Below are positions 30,158 through 39,789 of a stretch of DNA of 54,467 bases, one piece after another. The stretch lies in contig NZ_PZGG01000011.1 in the NCBI RefSeq assembly GCF_003043455.1, positions 1 to 54,467 of the forward strand. Reading direction: 5' to 3'. Numbering within the stretch: the stretch's first letter is position 1; each line of letters opens with the position of its first letter. A program made the position numbers and the translations under genes. The stretch comes from Staphylococcus simulans. Lineage in GTDB: Bacteria > Bacillota > Bacilli > Staphylococcales > Staphylococcaceae. The notes below the pieces were generated by a model, which did no database searches, was not told the origin of the DNA, and saw nothing but the letters and a program-made list of their open reading frames with translations.

Positions 30158-31060
30158 ATGACACACAGAAATCAAAAACGTTGGCCGGGCTTTGTACTCG
30201 TGATTATAGGCTCTATCTTCTGGGGCGTAGGCGGTACAGTATCGCAATGGTTATTTGAAAACAAACAATTACCGGTCACGTGGTTCGTGGGTGTTCGTTT
30301 ATTAGTATCTGGATTACTTTTAGTTATAATGTCATTCTTTTTAGAAGGTAAGAAGACAATTACCATTTGGGCAGACAAGAAAGACACGCTCAAATTATTT
30401 ATTTACTCACTCATTGGGATGTTAGGTGTGCAATACTGCTTTATGGCGACCATTCATTATGGTAACGCAGCAGTAGCGACGTTGCTCCAATATTTAGGTC
30501 CTGTCATTATTATCTTGTATTTAGTTGCAGCAAAAGTCATCCGTTTCAGATGGAAAGAGGGTATCGCAGTCACATTAGCACTGAGCGGTACATTCTTCCT
30601 ATTAACGAATGGTTCGCTTGCAACATTATCTGTTCCAATGCCTGCAATCATTTGGGGTGTAATGTCAGCCTTTGCGATGGCTTTCTATACAATCTTCCCC
30701 GTACAATTGCTTGCTAAGTGGGGAACAGTCAATGTTGTAGGTTGGGCAATGTTAATCGCAGGTATATTCTTAAACTTCTTACATCCGATTTGGAAAGTTG
30801 ATACGTCAAATTGGGATGTAAAAGTCATTGTGTATTTATTCATTTCAGTGATTATTGGTACGATGTTTGCATTCTGGCTGTTTATTTCCAGCTTGAAATT
30901 CTTATTCCCACAAGAAGCCAGTGTTCTTGGTACAATCGAGCCTTTAACAGCGATTTTATTATCTGTTGTATGGTTAGGCGTATCATTCGGTGCTTGGCAA
31001 GTTATGGGTGTCGCATTAATCGTATTAATGGTAATCTTCTTAGCAGTCGTCAAAGACTAG
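30158..31060 (+). CDS. EamA/DMT-superfamily transporter
   Basis: Ten-segment membrane protein of 300 residues made of two EamA repeats; IIGSIFWGVGGTVSQWLF at the start of repeat one and the EPLTAILLSVVWLG segment near residue 262 in repeat two are diagnostic. Members export or import metabolites, often amino acids; the substrate is not predictable. AGGAGGG lies 5 bases before ATG. Single gene. Confidence 0.9.
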   Translation: MTHRNQKRWPGFVLVIIGSIFWGVGGTVSQWLFENKQLPVTWFVGVRLLVSGLLLVIMSFFLEGKKTITIWADKKDTLKLFIYSLIGMLGVQYCFMATIHYGNAAVATLLQYLGPVIIILYLVAAKVIRFRWKEGIAVTLALSGTFFLLTNGSLATLSVPMPAIIWGVMSAFAMAFYTIFPVQLLAKWGTVNVVGWAMLIAGIFLNFLHPIWKVDTSNWDVKVIVYLFISVIIGTMFAFWLFISSLKFLFPQEASVLGTIEPLTAILLSVVWLGVSFGAWQVMGVALIVLMVIFLAVVKD

Positions 31061-31064
31061 CCGT

Positions 31065-31183
31065 ATAATTAGGATAGAAAGATAATTGCTTCAAATTATG
31101 TTATTTTACACTGTTATTTAATATAATTTTAAACATTTAGTATAAAATCATCTTGAAGTTTTAAATTTTTCTATCCTAATTAT
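31065..31183. repeat. Pair of 16-bp inverted repeats upstream of the symporter gene
   Basis: ATAATTAGGATAGAAA (31065-31080) recurs as its exact reverse complement at 31168-31183, separated by 87 AT-rich bases. The downstream arm ends 11 bases before the extended -10 TGaTATAAT (31192-31200) of the symporter gene, covering its -35 zone. The spacing suits two operators joined by looping, or a miniature repeat; no target duplication is seen. Confidence 0.7.
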
Positions 31184-31232
31184 TTATTTTCTGATATAAT
31201 TAAACAATGTCAGAAAAAGGGGAGATGCATCA

Positions 31233-32510
31233 ATGGCTATATTTAAGAGAAAAATAAGTTTACCAGTGCAGGTTATGATCGCGCTTGTTCTTGGTGTTGT
31301 TGTAGGACTATTGCTTTATGGACAAAAAGACATCGCGAATTATATACAACCGCTTGGTGATATATTTTTAAACTTAATTAAAATGATTGTAATTCCAGTC
31401 GTTTTCTGTTCGCTTGCCTTATCTATTTCAGGTGTAGGTGAATCTAAAACAGTCGGACGTTATGGACTTAAAACAATTATTTACTTTGAAGTGATTACAA
31501 CTATCGCAATTGCATTAGGTGTTTTGTTCGCAAATATCTTTAAACCGGGGACGGGACTAAATCCGGACAAATTACCAAAAGGTGATATTACTAAATATGA
31601 ATCATCAGCACATGCAGCTGAACATTCTACATATGGCAATCATTTTATTGATACCATTGTTAATATCATTCCGACGAACTTTTTCGAAGCATTAGCTAAA
31701 GGCGAATTGCTTCCGATTATCTTCTTCGCTGTATTCTTCGGTTTAGGAATTGCAGCTATCGGAGAAAAAGGAGAGCCTGTTAAAGCGTTCTTAAGCGGAG
31801 TGTTAGAAGCAACATTCTGGATGATCAATAAAATCTTGAAACTCGCGCCATTAGGCGTGTTCGCATTTATTTGTGTAACAATTATGACATTTGGTGCTTC
31901 AGCATTAGTTCCACTATTGAAACTAGTGGTTGTTGTTATCGGCGCAATGGTCTTCTTCGTAGTAGTAGTTTTAGGCATTGTAGCTAAATTATGCGGCATC
32001 AGTGTATTTGATATTATAAAAGTATTGAAAAGTGAAATTTTATTGGCTTTCTCAACTTCAAGTTCAGAAGCAGTATTGCCAGTTATGATGAAAAAAATGG
32101 AAAACTTCGGTTCACCGAGAGATGTTACATCATTTGTAATTCCAATCGGCTACACATTCAACTTAGATGGTTCAGCACTGTATCAATCAATCGCCGCGTT
32201 GTTCGTTGCACAAATGTATGGTATTCACTTAAGTTTAGGTGAACAATTAGTATTAATCTTTACATTGATGATTACATCAAAAGGTATGGCAGCGGTGCCG
32301 GGAACTTCAATTGTTGTACTTTTAACAACATTAGGTTCTATGGGCTTACCAGCAGCAGGTCTTGCATTAATCATCGGTGTGGACCGTATCTTAGATATGG
32401 TTCGTACATGCGTTAACGTAGTAGGTAACGCATTATCAACAGTCGTTATTGCGAAATGGGAAAATGTCTTCGATAAGCAAAAATCTGAAGACTACTTAAA
32501 ATCTATTTAA
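31233..32510 (+). CDS. gltT: Glutamate/dicarboxylate:cation symporter
   Basis: DAACS-family elevator transporter of 425 residues with eight membrane helices and two re-entrant hairpins. STSSSEAVLPVMMKKMENFG near residue 275 is hairpin 1, TFNLDGSALYQ near 308 is the cation-binding unwound helix, TSKGMAAVPGTS near 348 is hairpin 2, and GVDRILDMVRTCVNVVGN near 385 carries substrate-binding residues. Closest in feel to GltP/GltT. GGGGAG before ATG. Upstream lies a striking inverted repeat pair that may control it. Confidence 0.9.
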   Translation: MAIFKRKISLPVQVMIALVLGVVVGLLLYGQKDIANYIQPLGDIFLNLIKMIVIPVVFCSLALSISGVGESKTVGRYGLKTIIYFEVITTIAIALGVLFANIFKPGTGLNPDKLPKGDITKYESSAHAAEHSTYGNHFIDTIVNIIPTNFFEALAKGELLPIIFFAVFFGLGIAAIGEKGEPVKAFLSGVLEATFWMINKILKLAPLGVFAFICVTIMTFGASALVPLLKLVVVVIGAMVFFVVVVLGIVAKLCGISVFDIIKVLKSEILLAFSTSSSEAVLPVMMKKMENFGSPRDVTSFVIPIGYTFNLDGSALYQSIAALFVAQMYGIHLSLGEQLVLIFTLMITSKGMAAVPGTSIVVLLTTLGSMGLPAAGLALIIGVDRILDMVRTCVNVVGNALSTVVIAKWENVFDKQKSEDYLKSI

Positions 32511-32590
32511 GCAATACACACGTATAGAGAGGTTATTAAAGCCTGACTCTAAATTTAAATTTTCTGACATAACAATTGTAAAACTAATAG

Positions 32591-32626
32591 AAAAACACCG
32601 GCGTAGAAACGTCGGTGTTTTCGTTT
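32591..32626. terminator. Bidirectional terminator
   Basis: AAACACCGGCG and CGTCGGTGTTT stem between convergent genes, with A and T flanks. Confidence 0.85.
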
Positions 32627-32628
32627 AA

Positions 32629-32967
32629 TTAATGATCCATATCATGAATTTTCATCATCAAGCCATGTGGAATATCATCATGTTCCACGACTTTTTTCTT
32701 ACTGAACTCATCTGTACCTACTTTTTTAACAAGTACGACAAAGTCGCCTTTTTTTGGCTTAAATTGATCGTCAGAATCAACTTTAACATTCTTTTCAATG
32801 TGATTATCTTTTTCACTGACCATCTTTTCAACCGTTTGATTATCTTTCATAATCCCGTAATATGTTTCTTTTTCGCCTGAAGCAAAAATCATAATCACTA
32901 ATACGATACATGCGATTGTTAAAAGCGCAATCAGTGTAATACCTAATGCCTTACCATTCTTTTTCAT
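32629..32967 (-). CDS. Single-pass membrane protein, DUF4889-like
   Basis: A 112-residue protein with an N-terminal membrane helix (residues about 8-30) and an outside domain of about 80 residues rich in lysine and aspartate: YYGIMKDNQTVEKMVSEKDN and GDFVVLVKK suggest a small beta barrel. Resembles a staphylococcal family of unknown function (DUF4889 by recollection). The GAAAGGAG ribosome site and convergent terminator support it as a real gene. Histidines cluster at the end (HDDIPHGLMMKIHDMDH). Confidence 0.7.
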   Translation of the reverse strand: MKKNGKALGITLIALLTIACIVLVIMIFASGEKETYYGIMKDNQTVEKMVSEKDNHIEKNVKVDSDDQFKPKKGDFVVLVKKVGTDEFSKKKVVEHDDIPHGLMMKIHDMDH

Positions 32968-33091
32968 ATGTGTGAAACTCCTTTCTTTCTCTGTTAATAG
33001 GTATACCGAAAAATGATAAAAAAAGCAATGGATAATAGAGTGACGCTATTTGTTATAATGAAGTGTAACTTAGTCAAAAGGAGAGAGCAGG

Positions 33092-33655
33092 ATGCATATT
33101 ATTGTTTATTGCGGTGCGAGTACAGGCCACAACCCTGTATATTTAAAAGCTGCAGAAGAATTAGGTGCTTGGATGGCACAACAGCAATACGGCTTAGTCT
33201 ATGGCGGCGGTAATGTCGGCTTGATGGGTCATCTCGCAGATACGATTAAACAACATCAAGGTCATGTGATAGGTGTCATGCCGAAATTCTTAGAAGAAAA
33301 AGAAATTGCACATCAAGGTTTAGATGAATTGATTATTGTCGATACCATGGCTGAGCGTAAAGCAGCTATGTTAGAAAAAGGGGATGCTTGTTTAGCATTG
33401 CCTGGCGGACCAGGAACGCTAGAGGAAATCACTGAAATGGTTTCTTGGGCAAGAATTGGACAAAATGCTAATCCATGTATCTTCTGGAACGTGAATGGTT
33501 ATTATGACAAAATCGAAGCGTTTTATGATCAAATGGTTGAGGAAGGCTTTTTAAGTCAAACAGATAGAGATTTGATTTTGTTCACAAATGATTTTGAAAC
33601 ATTAGAAGCTTTTTTGAGAGACTATCAGCCGCCCCATATGCGCCAATATAAATAA
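33092..33655 (+). CDS. LOG-family nucleotide 5'-monophosphate phosphoribohydrolase
   Basis: Rossmann-like lysine-decarboxylase-lookalike protein, 187 residues. GGGNVGLMG near residue 45 and PGGPGTLEEI near 110 are the invariant LOG motifs that bind and cleave nucleoside monophosphates to free base and ribose phosphate (cytokinin-activating in plants). In bacteria the physiological substrate is usually unknown. AAAGGAGAG before ATG. Single gene with its own terminator. Confidence 0.92.
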   Translation: MHIIVYCGASTGHNPVYLKAAEELGAWMAQQQYGLVYGGGNVGLMGHLADTIKQHQGHVIGVMPKFLEEKEIAHQGLDELIIVDTMAERKAAMLEKGDACLALPGGPGTLEEITEMVSWARIGQNANPCIFWNVNGYYDKIEAFYDQMVEEGFLSQTDRDLILFTNDFETLEAFLRDYQPPHMRQYK

Positions 33656-33657
33656 AA

Positions 33658-33710
33658 TAGACATCATGTATCAAAATAATGATTACTTTGATACATGATG
33701 TCTATCTTTT
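33658..33710. terminator. Bidirectional terminator, 18-bp perfect stem
   Basis: TAGACATCATGTATCAAA (33658-33675) pairs perfectly with 33687-33704; it lies between convergent LOG and corA genes. Confidence 0.88.
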
Positions 33711-33724
33711 AGTTAGAAACTATA

Positions 33725-34660
33725 TCAGATTTTACCTTTGCGCCATAAAAGTAAAAAGACAATCGCAACGATAATCATAGAGATACCAAGTGTCGCAATC
33801 CAAGAAGTCGGACTATGATCGTTGAGCGGAAGCGGTACGTTCATACCGAAGAAACTGAATACTAAAGTCGGTAGCGTCAAGAAGACCGTAAAGAGTGTTA
33901 AAGTCTTCATGATATTGTTCATATCGTTTGAAAGTAAGGATTCATATGAAGTCGTGATACTTTCTAAGATACGTGTATGCAGCTCTGTCGTTTCAATGGC
34001 TTGGTTTGTTTCGACAAATAAGTCCTCAATCAAGTCTTCATCTTCTTCGAAACGTTTAATCGGCGGTAGTTTGAAAAGTTTGTTGAAAACATCTTCATTA
34101 CCTTTGAGTGCGGCTAAGAAATAAACCAAGCTTTTTTCAACTTCCATCAGATTATACAGTTGTTTGTTCGTTACTTTTTTCTTTAATTCGCGTTCAATGC
34201 GTAATCTTGATTTATTTAATAAGCGCAAATTACGGTTGTAGTGATTTGAAATTGTTAATAAGATATTCAACGCAAATTGACTGCGATAATGCAGATTTTG
34301 ATTTGATTTTGCGAAGTGATCTAAGAAATCAACTTCATGATCGCAAATCGTCATAATGCGTCTATGTCCGATAATAATACCCAATGGAATTGTCATAAAT
34401 GAAATAATTTTGTTGTTTGTATTATTGACAATCGGAAAGTCGATGATGATTAAAGAATAACCTGTTTCATCATCAAATTCGACACGTGCGCTTTCATCCG
34501 CATCCAAGGGGTCTTTTAAGAAGTCTTCTGGAATATTAAAGCGCTCAATCAAAGATTCTACTTCTTCTCTCGAGGGCTCGGTAATATTAATCCATAAAGC
34601 TTCCTCTAAGGAAGTGGTATGAATATCTTGATGAACATTATGTTTATAAGCTGTAATCAT
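33725..34660 (-). CDS. corA: CorA-family magnesium/cobalt channel
   Basis: Pentameric divalent cation channel, 311 residues. A large cytoplasmic domain with long helices is followed by two C-terminal membrane segments; the first ends in the FGMNVPLP (GMN) selectivity motif near residue 272, and the tail WRKGKI is basic as in CorA. The start at 34660 is preferred (AAAGGAAG upstream, and the family begins MITAYKHN); an in-frame ATG at 34708 adds 16 unlikely residues. Confidence 0.93.
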   Translation of the reverse strand: MITAYKHNVHQDIHTTSLEEALWINITEPSREEVESLIERFNIPEDFLKDPLDADESARVEFDDETGYSLIIIDFPIVNNTNNKIISFMTIPLGIIIGHRRIMTICDHEVDFLDHFAKSNQNLHYRSQFALNILLTISNHYNRNLRLLNKSRLRIERELKKKVTNKQLYNLMEVEKSLVYFLAALKGNEDVFNKLFKLPPIKRFEEDEDLIEDLFVETNQAIETTELHTRILESITTSYESLLSNDMNNIMKTLTLFTVFLTLPTLVFSFFGMNVPLPLNDHSPTSWIATLGISMIIVAIVFLLLWRKGKI

Positions 34661-34823
34661 TCTGAAGCTTCCTTTCTGTGTGTAAATCAAACATGCAAGG
34701 TTTAACATCTATCGTTTAAGTTAAAACTATAGAGAACGCTTTGCTCGATTTATTTGATATGTGCTTAATTATAGTACCATAATTTAATGATTTGTGTAGT
34801 CTAAATAAGGAGAGATGCGACAC

Positions 34824-35270
34824 ATGGCAACGACAATCCAATACTTATTACGTATGATTACAAATGAAATGAAAGTAAAAGCTGATCAATTGTTAGGGGC
34901 ATACGATATTACGTTAGAACAAGCACAAACCTTACGCTATATTTTTGAAAGTGATACGGGTGTTATCCCACAAAATGATTTAATTCATATTTTTAATCGT
35001 AAAGGACCTACAGTAAGCAGCGCATTAAGAAGTTTAGAAAATAAAAACTTAATCGAACGTATCAGTGATAAAAATGATACGCGCAAAAAAGATGTTGTTT
35101 TAACAGCAGTCGCAAAAAAGGATGTCAGAGAAATTATCGAAATCTTAGATGAAATAGAGTCTACTTTATTTTTAGACATTCCAACAGCTGATCAAGCGGC
35201 ATTAAAAGAGATATTATTTAAAATGAAAGACAATTTAAACACCTTGAATGAAGAAGACAAAGAGTTCTAG
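34824..35270 (+). CDS. MarR-family transcriptional regulator
   Basis: Winged-helix regulator of 148 residues. The DNA-binding core is FNRKGPTVSSALRSLENKNLIERI (residues about 60-83) followed by the DKNDTRKKDVVLT wing. No cysteine, so not thiol-sensing. ATG 34824 is 9 bases after AAGGAGAG; ATG 34815 is too close. It stands 93 bases before a DUF2871 membrane protein in the same direction, which may be its target; ligand unknown. Confidence 0.88.
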   Translation: MATTIQYLLRMITNEMKVKADQLLGAYDITLEQAQTLRYIFESDTGVIPQNDLIHIFNRKGPTVSSALRSLENKNLIERISDKNDTRKKDVVLTAVAKKDVREIIEILDEIESTLFLDIPTADQAALKEILFKMKDNLNTLNEEDKEF

Positions 35271-35363
35271 TTGTGTATAATTCGTGAATAATGGCGCGAT
35301 GCTTTCTGAAAGCTTTACTCTCAGTTATAATAATGAGTGATGCGAAAAGGAGGTTTTTTAATT

Positions 35364-35804
35364 ATGCGTAGAATTCTGTATACTTTTTTAACTTATACAA
35401 TTATAGGCTTATTATCAGGTGTTTATTATCGTGAATTGACAAAAGCCTTTGAATTTACAGGGAAAACGCAACTTGCGATTGTGCATACACACATATTAAT
35501 GCTTGGTATGTTTATGTTCTTGATTTTATTAGTCTTTGAAAAACTGTTCTCAATCAGTAAATACTATTTATTTAACTGGTTTTACTATGTTTATAATATC
35601 GGTTTGATTGTGACAGTCGCACTACAAGGTATTAAAGGGACAATGCAAGTGACTGGCGCAAGTATTTCACCAGGAATTGCTGGGATTGCAGGACTAGGTC
35701 ATATGACTTTATCTGCCGGCTTTATCATCTTGTTCTTCTTATTGAAAAAAGCGATACTAACACATCCGATTGAAGGACAAACCAATCAAGATAAAAAACT
35801 TTAA
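35364..35804 (+). CDS. DUF2871-like four-helix membrane protein
   Basis: Membrane protein of 146 residues with four segments. Conserved-looking histidines in IVHTHILMLGMF (segment 2) and GHMTLSAGF (segment 4) resemble heme or quinone sites of NnrS/cytochrome-like families; the overall pattern fits DUF2871. Function unknown. The start follows AGGAGG by 10 bases; earlier in-frame ATGs lie within or before that site. Confidence 0.75.
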   Translation: MRRILYTFLTYTIIGLLSGVYYRELTKAFEFTGKTQLAIVHTHILMLGMFMFLILLVFEKLFSISKYYLFNWFYYVYNIGLIVTVALQGIKGTMQVTGASISPGIAGIAGLGHMTLSAGFIILFFLLKKAILTHPIEGQTNQDKKL

Positions 35805-35811
35805 TTTCTTT

Positions 35812-35848
35812 AGAGACACGACTCCTTATGTTGTGTCTCTTTTTTTAT
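35812..35848 (+). terminator. Terminator after the DUF2871-like gene
   Basis: AGAGACAC (35812-35819) pairs with GTGTCTCT (35833-35840), followed by T7. Confidence 0.88.
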
Positions 35849-35938
35849 GGCGAAAGTTTTCCTCTTGCAACTAAATCATGTAAAATATAAGTGAGAACAA
35901 TTTTCAATTAATGTTTATGCAGCACAGAGAAAAACTAG

Positions 35939-36991
<1,053 letters not shown>

Positions 36992-36997
36992 CAGTAA

Positions 36998-37040
36998 AAA
37001 GGGATGTCTTCTCGCATGAGAGGACATCCCTTTAAAAGTT
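36998..37040. terminator. Bidirectional terminator
   Basis: AAAGGGATGTC (36998-37008) pairs with GACATCCCTTT (37023-37033), with TCTC/GAGA continuing the stem. Confidence 0.88.
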
Positions 37041-37045
37041 TAAAT

Positions 37046-38404
37046 TTATTTATTTAAATCAGGTGTTGTAGCTGATGTACGTTCACGTAATTCAGCTTCA
37101 ATTTCTTCTAAACTGCGTCCGCGTGTTTCTGGTAAGTATTTCGCTACGAAGAATAAAGCGAATACACCAATCACAGCGAAGATTAAGAATACACCATGTG
37201 TTGGTAAGACATCAGTTAACATTGGGAAGAATTGTGCGACTGCTAAACTTCCGATTGAAAGTGTTAAAGCAGCAATTCCTGTTGCGGCACCACGTGCACG
37301 CATTGGGAATAACTCCGGCAACATTACCCATAGTACAGGGCCCCAAGAGAAGCCGAAGAAAATAATGAAGATTGTTAGGCAGACAATGCTGATCCAAGCA
37401 GCTGATTGGATACCCATGATCCAAATCAGTAATGCCATAATGACTAATGATGCGACCATACCGATATTACCGATAATTAATAATTTCTTACGGTCTACTT
37501 TATCAATAATCATAATCGCCACAATTGTCACAAGTACGTTGACTGTACCGATACCGACTGAACCTAAGATAGAAGCAGAGTCACCTAAACCTGCTTTCAC
37601 GAAAATAGTCGGTGCGTAATAGATAATTGCGTTAATCCCGATGATTTGTTGGAACAATGCGAAGACACAACCGATAATAATCGTTGGGCGTAACCATGGT
37701 GAGTTTAATACTTTCCATGTACTTTCTGAAATTGCATTGATTTCTTTCATCTCTGAGATTTCATGATCAATCTCATTTTTAGGGAATGTTAATGCCATCA
37801 CTTTACGTGCTGCATTTTCACCGCGGTGTTCAAGTAGCCATCTTGGACTTTCTGGCATAAAGAATACACCTACTAATAAGATGACAGAAGGTACAACCGC
37901 AAGTCCTAACATCCATCTCCAGCCTTCAACACCTGCGAAAGCATAGCTTGTTAGGTATGAAGCTAAAATACCGATTGTAATCATCAATTGGTTTAATGAA
38001 CTTAAAGAACCGCGTGATTCTGTCGGTGCCATTTCAGATAAGTAAACCGGCACGATAGCTGTAGAACCACCAACTGCCAAACCAATCACTAAACGACCGA
38101 TGATTAACATCGCTAAGTTAGGCGCAAGTGCTAGAGCTAATGCACCAACTATGTAAATGATTGCGATAATAAAGACGACGCGACGTCGACCTAACTTATC
38201 TGATGAAGGGCCACTTAAACCTGAACCAAAGATTGCGCCGATCAACATCGATGAAACGACAAGTCCTTGTGTGGTACCGTTCAACGGGATTTCATCTGGA
38301 ATATAAAGCAAGGCACCTGAAATAATACCCATATCATATCCGTATAGTAATCCGCCTAGAGCACCAATGAAAAAGATGAGGTTTTTGTTAAACGTTTTAC
38401 TCAT
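37046..38404 (-). CDS. glcP: GlcP-like glucose/H+ symporter, sugar porter family
   Basis: MFS sugar porter of 452 residues and 12 membrane segments. GALGGLLYGYDMGIISGAL in helix 1, the DKLGRRR loop, PESPRWLLEHRGE at the domain junction, GINAIIYYAP in helix 7 and PETRGRSLEEIE at the tail are sugar porter signatures. The sequence follows S. epidermidis GlcP closely along its length, so glucose uptake by proton symport is likely. AGGAGGACT precedes ATG. The promoter carries a cre overlapping its -10, implying CcpA control. Confidence 0.88.
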   Translation of the reverse strand: MSKTFNKNLIFFIGALGGLLYGYDMGIISGALLYIPDEIPLNGTTQGLVVSSMLIGAIFGSGLSGPSSDKLGRRRVVFIIAIIYIVGALALALAPNLAMLIIGRLVIGLAVGGSTAIVPVYLSEMAPTESRGSLSSLNQLMITIGILASYLTSYAFAGVEGWRWMLGLAVVPSVILLVGVFFMPESPRWLLEHRGENAARKVMALTFPKNEIDHEISEMKEINAISESTWKVLNSPWLRPTIIIGCVFALFQQIIGINAIIYYAPTIFVKAGLGDSASILGSVGIGTVNVLVTIVAIMIIDKVDRKKLLIIGNIGMVASLVIMALLIWIMGIQSAAWISIVCLTIFIIFFGFSWGPVLWVMLPELFPMRARGAATGIAALTLSIGSLAVAQFFPMLTDVLPTHGVFLIFAVIGVFALFFVAKYLPETRGRSLEEIEAELRERTSATTPDLNK

Positions 38405-38438
38405 TATGAGTCCTCCTGGTTATTTTTATCGTAAATTC

Positions 38439-38474
38439 AGTATACGCTTTCATAAAATTAAAGTAAATATCAAT
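38439..38474 (-). promoter_or_regulatory. Promoter and cre site of glcP
   Basis: On the minus strand TGAAAGCGTATACT (38439-38452) matches 12 of 14 positions of the cre consensus TGWAARCGYTWWCA, and its TATACT is also the -10, 17 bp from a TTTACT -35. Confidence 0.72.
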
Positions 38475-38528
38475 ATATTACTACTAGTACAATAAAGTTA
38501 AATAGAATTAAATGTAATTGCCATTTTA

Positions 38529-38562
38529 GTAAAAAAAGACAACTCCAAAATAAGAGTTGTCT
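38529..38562 (-). terminator. Terminator of the YhdH-type reductase gene
   Basis: Minus-strand AGACAACTC / GAGTTGTCT stem (9 bp perfect) followed by T7. Confidence 0.88.
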
Positions 38563-38577
38563 GATTGAGTATTTAAA

Positions 38578-39570
38578 TTATATTTCGTTAATTTTCACAA
38601 GATAACGACCAGCACTATGGTTATTTAATAGGTTATCCATTGCACCTGGCACGTCTTTGAAATCAATGACTTGTTTAATAGAGTGCAGTGCCTCTGGTTT
38701 TAAATCAGTGGCTAATCTGCGCCAGATTTGTTTACGGACTTTCATCGGTGTTTCTACAGAATCCACACCTAAAATACTGTTGCCGCGTAGGATGAATGGT
38801 AAGACTGTTGTTTCAAATGCCAAACCTGCGGTATTACCAATTAACGCAATGCTCCCTCTATTTTGCAGGCGTTTGATAATGTCACCGACATGTTTGCCGC
38901 CGACAGGGTCAATCACTGCTTGCCATTCTCTTTTGTCTAATGGTTTATCTGAGGTATCTTCCACACGTGGTACCACATCTGTTGCGCCGATAGATTTTAG
39001 ATAATCTGCATTCTGTTTATTACCTGTACTTGCGATGACTTTATAGCCGATATTGCTCAGCATCATGACAGCTAAACTGCCGACACCGCCACTTGCGCCA
39101 CGTACAAGTACAGGAGACCCTTCAACGGTTAAACCATTGTCTTCTAATTTCTGAATCGCTAATGCTGCAGTGTAGCCTGCAGTACCGTAAATCATGGCTT
39201 CCTCTAATGTTAAGTCTTTGGGAAGCGGTACAATCCATTCTTCTTTAACACGTGCGTATTCACTAAGGCCCCCATGATGTGATACGCCTAAGTCATAGCT
39301 TGTCACAATGACTGGATCGCCTTCTTTATACGTAGAAGTACCAGACTCTGCGACAATGCCTGCTAAATCTATCCCAGGGATAATCGGATAGTTTTTAATC
39401 ACTCCTGCGCCTTTTTTAGCTGCTAATGCATCTTTGTAGTTGATGCTAGAGTAAGCAACTTTAATTAATACATCGCCTTCATCTATAGTATCCATGGGTA
39501 ATTCTTTAAGTTCAGTATGGATTTCTTTGCCTTCTTTTTCTGCATAATATGCTTTAAATGTCTCAGGCAT
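38578..39570 (-). CDS. YhdH/AcuI-type zinc-free MDR reductase
   Basis: Medium-chain reductase of 330 residues, quinone oxidoreductase group. YSSINYKDALAAKKGAG near residue 40, PGIDLAGIV near 67, GTAGYTAALAI near 128 and the NADPH loop RGASGGVGSLAV near 157 match YhdH/YhfP; zinc-ligand cysteines of alcohol dehydrogenases are absent. E. coli and Rhodobacter homologues reduce acryloyl-CoA, detoxifying it. Single gene. Confidence 0.9.
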   Translation of the reverse strand: MPETFKAYYAEKEGKEIHTELKELPMDTIDEGDVLIKVAYSSINYKDALAAKKGAGVIKNYPIIPGIDLAGIVAESGTSTYKEGDPVIVTSYDLGVSHHGGLSEYARVKEEWIVPLPKDLTLEEAMIYGTAGYTAALAIQKLEDNGLTVEGSPVLVRGASGGVGSLAVMMLSNIGYKVIASTGNKQNADYLKSIGATDVVPRVEDTSDKPLDKREWQAVIDPVGGKHVGDIIKRLQNRGSIALIGNTAGLAFETTVLPFILRGNSILGVDSVETPMKVRKQIWRRLATDLKPEALHSIKQVIDFKDVPGAMDNLLNNHSAGRYLVKINEI

Positions 39571-39694
39571 CTTTAATCAACCCTTTCAAATAATTAAACT
39601 AAAGCGATAGTATCACGAAGTAGGCAGAACAACAAACAGGTTGCTGTGACCAAATGATAAATAAGTGTCATAATAATATTTTCTTAAAAGAATT

Positions 39695-39724
39695 TTTACA
39701 TTTTTGATGTTTATAGAATATAAT
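39695..39724 (+). promoter_or_regulatory. Promoter of the asparagine/glutamine-rich lipoprotein gene
   Basis: TTTACA, 18-bp spacer, TATAAT; about 65 bases before the start codon. Confidence 0.7.
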
Positions 39725-39789
39725 GAAAGTGTATAAGTTAAGGGATAATACATTTAAAAGATTGAAAGCCACTCAAGGAGGAGAACAGA

